Part shown: positions 60,734-64,000 of the stretch, piece by piece | Layout of the letters: each line of letters starts with the position of its first letter | Position numbering within the stretch: the stretch's first letter is position 1 | Source: Chondrus crispus | Taxonomy: Eukaryota > Rhodophyta > Florideophyceae > Gigartinales > Gigartinaceae | Direction of reading: 5' to 3' | DNA: 64,000 nt | NCBI RefSeq assembly: GCF_000350225.1 | Contig: NW_005179116.1 | Coordinates: 62,001-126,000 of the forward strand | Notes under the pieces: generated by a model | Databases searched by the model: none | What the model was told of the DNA's origin: nothing | The model's input: only the letters and a program-made list of their open reading frames with translations | Translations under genes and position numbers: made by a program

Positions 60734-63700
60734 TTGTCGCTCTTCTCTGCTGCATCGGCCGTCCATGTGAAGTACAATACCGATGGCAAGGGCGCCGCAC
60801 CACACTCTGCGATCCAAAGACTAACTGGTCTGCACTACGGGAGAACCTGCGCAAAGTTTGGGGGTACAGAATTCGTCTTCCGTCAATTTTTATCTCCAAA
60901 GGGATGGTGTCGTTCCCGAGGGAGCGACCAGTCTCAAGAGGAACATGATTAAACTTGCGCATTGCCGAGATTCATGTGCTCTGGATGTGGGCAACGCCGA
61001 TTGTTACGACGTACGAAGCAGGCCCCTGATGGCTATCCGTGAGTGGACAAAAGATGGCGGAGGTGCGGAACTGCTCAGCGCACTTGATTTCGATATGAAC
61101 TCCGCGGGCATTGCAATTTTATTTTGATACCTTCGTGTATGCAAGCAATTTTGCAGTAATGGAGATGGCATCCCAGTCGGTCAAAACGTCGATACGTGCG
61201 TCTGGGACATCTTCAAAGCTACAAACGTGGAGTACGCTGCGATTTCATGCAAGTTTATGTCGAAATCGTAAGGAAAGTGGAACGAATCGTTTATTACAAG
61301 TGTACCAACTACACTCCACCTGATCTGTTTCTTCTGGGCTCTTCAAATTCTATCGAGAAGAGCAGAACGATACCATGCAGACCGGAAGAGAGAACGCAAG
61401 AGGCGAGCCCGAAAACGCTCTTCAGTGAAGCCGTCTTTCAACAAATTGAGATCCCATTGGCAAAGGGTTGCGAGTGTAGTTCAGTCTAATGCGCTTTGCT
61501 GGGATACTCTTCTGGAAGCAATCGGATTTATGAACTGTGAAGAGGGTCTCCTACCATACCTTCAATTCGATCTTGAGAAGGTTGACTTCGTTGTTCTCAA
61601 GGACTGTTCAGATGGATACGCACCAGCTTCTCAGAGAAAAGCTTTCAGAATTCCTGCCGGCAGTAATGGAGGACAACGTTTCGCGGCTCAGAGCAGCAGT
61701 GAGGATGTGGACGGAATTTTGCGCTCTCTTGTCGTGATGTTCGTCCAAGATGTATGCAATTCGATGAATGACGATACATTGTTTGGTTCCTCCTGTGTAG
61801 TGTGGAATGAAGCGAAGAAATTTGAAATGGCGAGTGATAGATCACTTCCGCCTCGTTTCTCCAGTCTACCTCCGACAATTCTTGCTCGCTTTTCACTCTC
61901 CGTTCATCAATCTTTAGTTGTGGACACGAGCAAATTGAGTCAAAGGTGTAATGAGGATGTCACAATGGAAATTGCGCAAGGAGAGACTGCTTCAGAGCAG
62001 GAAGGGGAGAGCACTTCAGACCCCGATACCGAACCATGCACAACGTCTTGTGAATGTGGAGACGCTAGGAGCAGGTTGAAAGGATATTTTGAAACAGCAT
62101 TGTTTCGGGTCCACTGCTGTAATTTCGGGTCACTATGGGAAGAGGAGGAACGCATCACTCATGCGTCAATTGATTTCTCACTGGCGGAATCGTCGAAGCT
62201 ACTTTTGACTGAGCCGCCCTCGTTAAAATCGGAGTGGATGTCGGAATCAGATGTCCCCATTCTATCAGAAGAACAAAGCAAATTGTTTGTAGAATGCGCT
62301 AAAATATGATTGAAGTGGGCGGACATGCAATTATATTTTGCTCTGCAATGGACTTCTTCAGATGGGATACTTTTTTCAAATCATGCACAGATGAAGACGG
62401 CAGAACGCCTTCATTTGAAGTGGATGACGTTCCGTTCCTACTCCTCCAGGATCGAGATGCTGAGCGTGGACAAAGCACATGCGGAAATTTATTCGACTTT
62501 GCCATGCACGCAGAAAGAATTGAGGACAGTGTGAAGAGGTGTTCTGATCTGCGGCGGGACTCGTCGCGAGATGATGGTTCATGCGAAAAGGTCGGTCATG
62601 GAGCAGTTCAGCTTGTACAATCGAGGTTCTCACCAACCAGTCACGTCGTGGACAATGTGCCTCTTTTACGAAGATCGGAAACTTTCCATCGCAGGGGACT
62701 TGGAGATGTGCTGTTACGTCTCCATCGAAACCAGAAAAGCCCAAGCTTGCTTGAGGATCTGATATACCTCTTCACCATGCCAAATGACATTGTGGTGGAT
62801 CCATTTGGGCGATCTTTCGCCACGGGAATTGCTTGTATGACATTTCCAGAGAGCGAAATCCGGTACTTCGTGGGCTGTGAAGCTAATCTGGAATGTTTCC
62901 TGTTTGCTGAAAGGAACCTTGAGAATATTGTTATTGCTCGAATGGAAAAAGAGGACAGCAATGGAAAGGAGGTTTTGAACGATGCTGCCCTTGTGGTACT
63001 CCATTCACAAAGGGGAAAATCTGACAATTTCGATAAACTGGACTCGGGCTGGAGTGCACCGAAGGGGTTAGGGTCCTTTTCGGGTATCCTCTCGTACTTG
63101 ATGAAATTTCTAAGCAAGATATGGAATGAATCACTCCTCGTCTCGTCGTTCAGAACAAGACCACCTTCTTCATGGCCGCAGCTTTTACAAAACAAATTCA
63201 TTCAATGGACAGAGCGGTGTTGAGGGCTTTTGAAGAGATTGAATTGGGTTTATACGTTCATGGAGAGTCACTGTTTGCAAGCAAAGCTTTCAGAAAGGGA
63301 GATGTACTTGGAACTTGCTATGGGACACTGGTATATCAAAATGTAGCCAGAAATGACTCCACTGATGACGATTTGAGACAGACATATGGAGCGGGATTTT
63401 GCAGTACTTCAGTGGAAGCCTTCAGCAGGTCGGCTTTATCTTCCAAGGTATCTGATGCATCCAAGGACTTCTCCTGTACGCATTTGGACTCTGGAAGGAC
63501 TGCCATAGAGGTCTTTGTGGTTCCGGCGTCATTTTCTGTGCTCTCCCATATGCGTGTCACTCTAGTTGCGGCGGAGCCGAAACCTATGCGTCCGGCGACC
63601 CCAGCAAATCTTTCAGTAACTTTCCCGAACGTCTCAATACAGAGGAAGTGTAAGTCTGTGCTTAGCAGATGCTATTTGACAGAGGTTGATGCATTCCAAG

Positions 63701-63762
63701 TGATGGCGTTTTCAGATATCTCACCTGGCGTGGAGGTTACCGCATGCACAGAACAATGGTAG
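60734..63762 (+). pseudogene. DNA-methylase-like plus SET-like protein, multiple frameshifts
   Basis: Coding sequence moves through several frames with short overlaps, at about 61,130-61,250, 61,425-61,489, 62,306-62,309 (ATGA) and 63,172-63,223, as expected for one-base indels in a single long gene of about 1,000 codons. The middle part looks like an amino-DNA methyltransferase: LLLTEPPS at 62205-62222 in place of a catalytic (D/N/S)PP(Y/W), SEEQSKLFVECAK, then GGHAIIFCSAMDFFRWDTFF, NQKSPSLLEDLIYLF and the cofactor motif IVVDPFGRSFATGIACM at 62798. The last 190 codons resemble a SET domain: GLYVHGESLFASKAFRKGDVL, PANLSVTFPNV and ISPGVEVTA. The N-terminal 250 codons are not recognised. Damaged motif IV and frameshifts suggest loss of activity. 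Confidence 0.65.
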
Positions 63763-64000
63763 CAACAACGTGTATTATAAATGTTTACATCTAGATTTCA
63801 CTTTCTTGTGCGGTAATAAAGAAAGTTTTTGTTTAGAATCTAAGTTCCAACGTCATCGGAGGCAACGTCTGGGCCTGTATGGCAGTGAACTCACACAGAA
63901 ACGCAGCTGAGGACAGTTCGTCGACTAGTCACAAGGGCGGCGGCAGCAGCACGGACGCAGGCGGCTTGCCACTAGCAACTGAATGAGGAGCAAGAGGGAA
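63763..64000 (+). other. 3' flank with poly(A) signal
   Basis: AATAAA at 63815-63820, about 55 bases after the stop at 63762, suits the 3' end of the methylase-SET transcript. The rest of the window shows no feature. Confidence 0.5.

Noticed and set aside
62300..62312. ATGA overlap as translational coupling or programmed frameshifting in the methylase-like gene
   Set aside because: The same gene has several other frame changes without such signals, so indels explain it better.
1..64000. CRISPR arrays, rRNA, tRNA genes, tandem satellite arrays
   Set aside because: None found by eye; the short repeats seen are transposon termini or LTR palindromes.

Overview
The window is a eukaryotic repeat region: a nest of transposable elements over about 1-55,800, followed by an 8 kb locus of lower GC with unusual chromatin/DNA-modification-like genes. 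The elements are chromodomain Ty3/gypsy retrotransposons, piggyBac-like, pogo-like and PIF/Harbinger transposons. TATA-boxed LTRs, AATAAA signals, target-site duplications (TSDs) and long intron-free ORFs all fit a eukaryote. An intron-poor alga, perhaps a red alga, is my best guess, but no sequence here proves it.

Layout. 1-3126 is a fragment of a family-1 retroelement. 3127-17818 is Element 1, a 14.7 kb family-1 element with LTRs, primer-binding site, intact gag and pol, then a long module carrying an intact antisense ORF (aORF), a polypurine tract and the 3' LTR. 17819-24623 is the 3' part of a second family (B): the pol chromodomain end, an unrelated antisense ORF and an LTR. B lies inside the integrase gene of a third, minus-strand family (C, 24624-29680). 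29681-34411 is element D, where one pair of inverted repeats encloses a piggyBac-like transposase and, divergently, a pogo-like transposase; both are open except for in-frame stops. 34556-51636 is a PIF/Harbinger element (E, TSD TGA). It is split by Element 2 (36249-49742, minus strand, TSD GTTTC), a damaged family-1 copy with nearly identical LTRs. 51640-55790 is a decayed fourth LTR-element family (F) containing an artificial N gap.

The right end (56548-64000) holds a 2OG-Fe(II) dioxygenase-like ORF and a large protein with a ParB-like segment on the minus strand. Divergently there is a frameshifted plus-strand gene with a DNA-methylase-like domain followed by a SET-like domain. Together they look like a modification cassette, possibly mobile.

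The most notable points are: (1) antisense ORFs between pol and the 3' LTR in two unrelated retroelement families; (2) in family 1 that module is bracketed by two copies of the pol 3' end plus polypurine tract; (3) family-1 LTRs carry an ordered series of palindromes upstream of the TATA box; (4) the right-end gene set. Functions are inferred from motifs only; no database search was possible.
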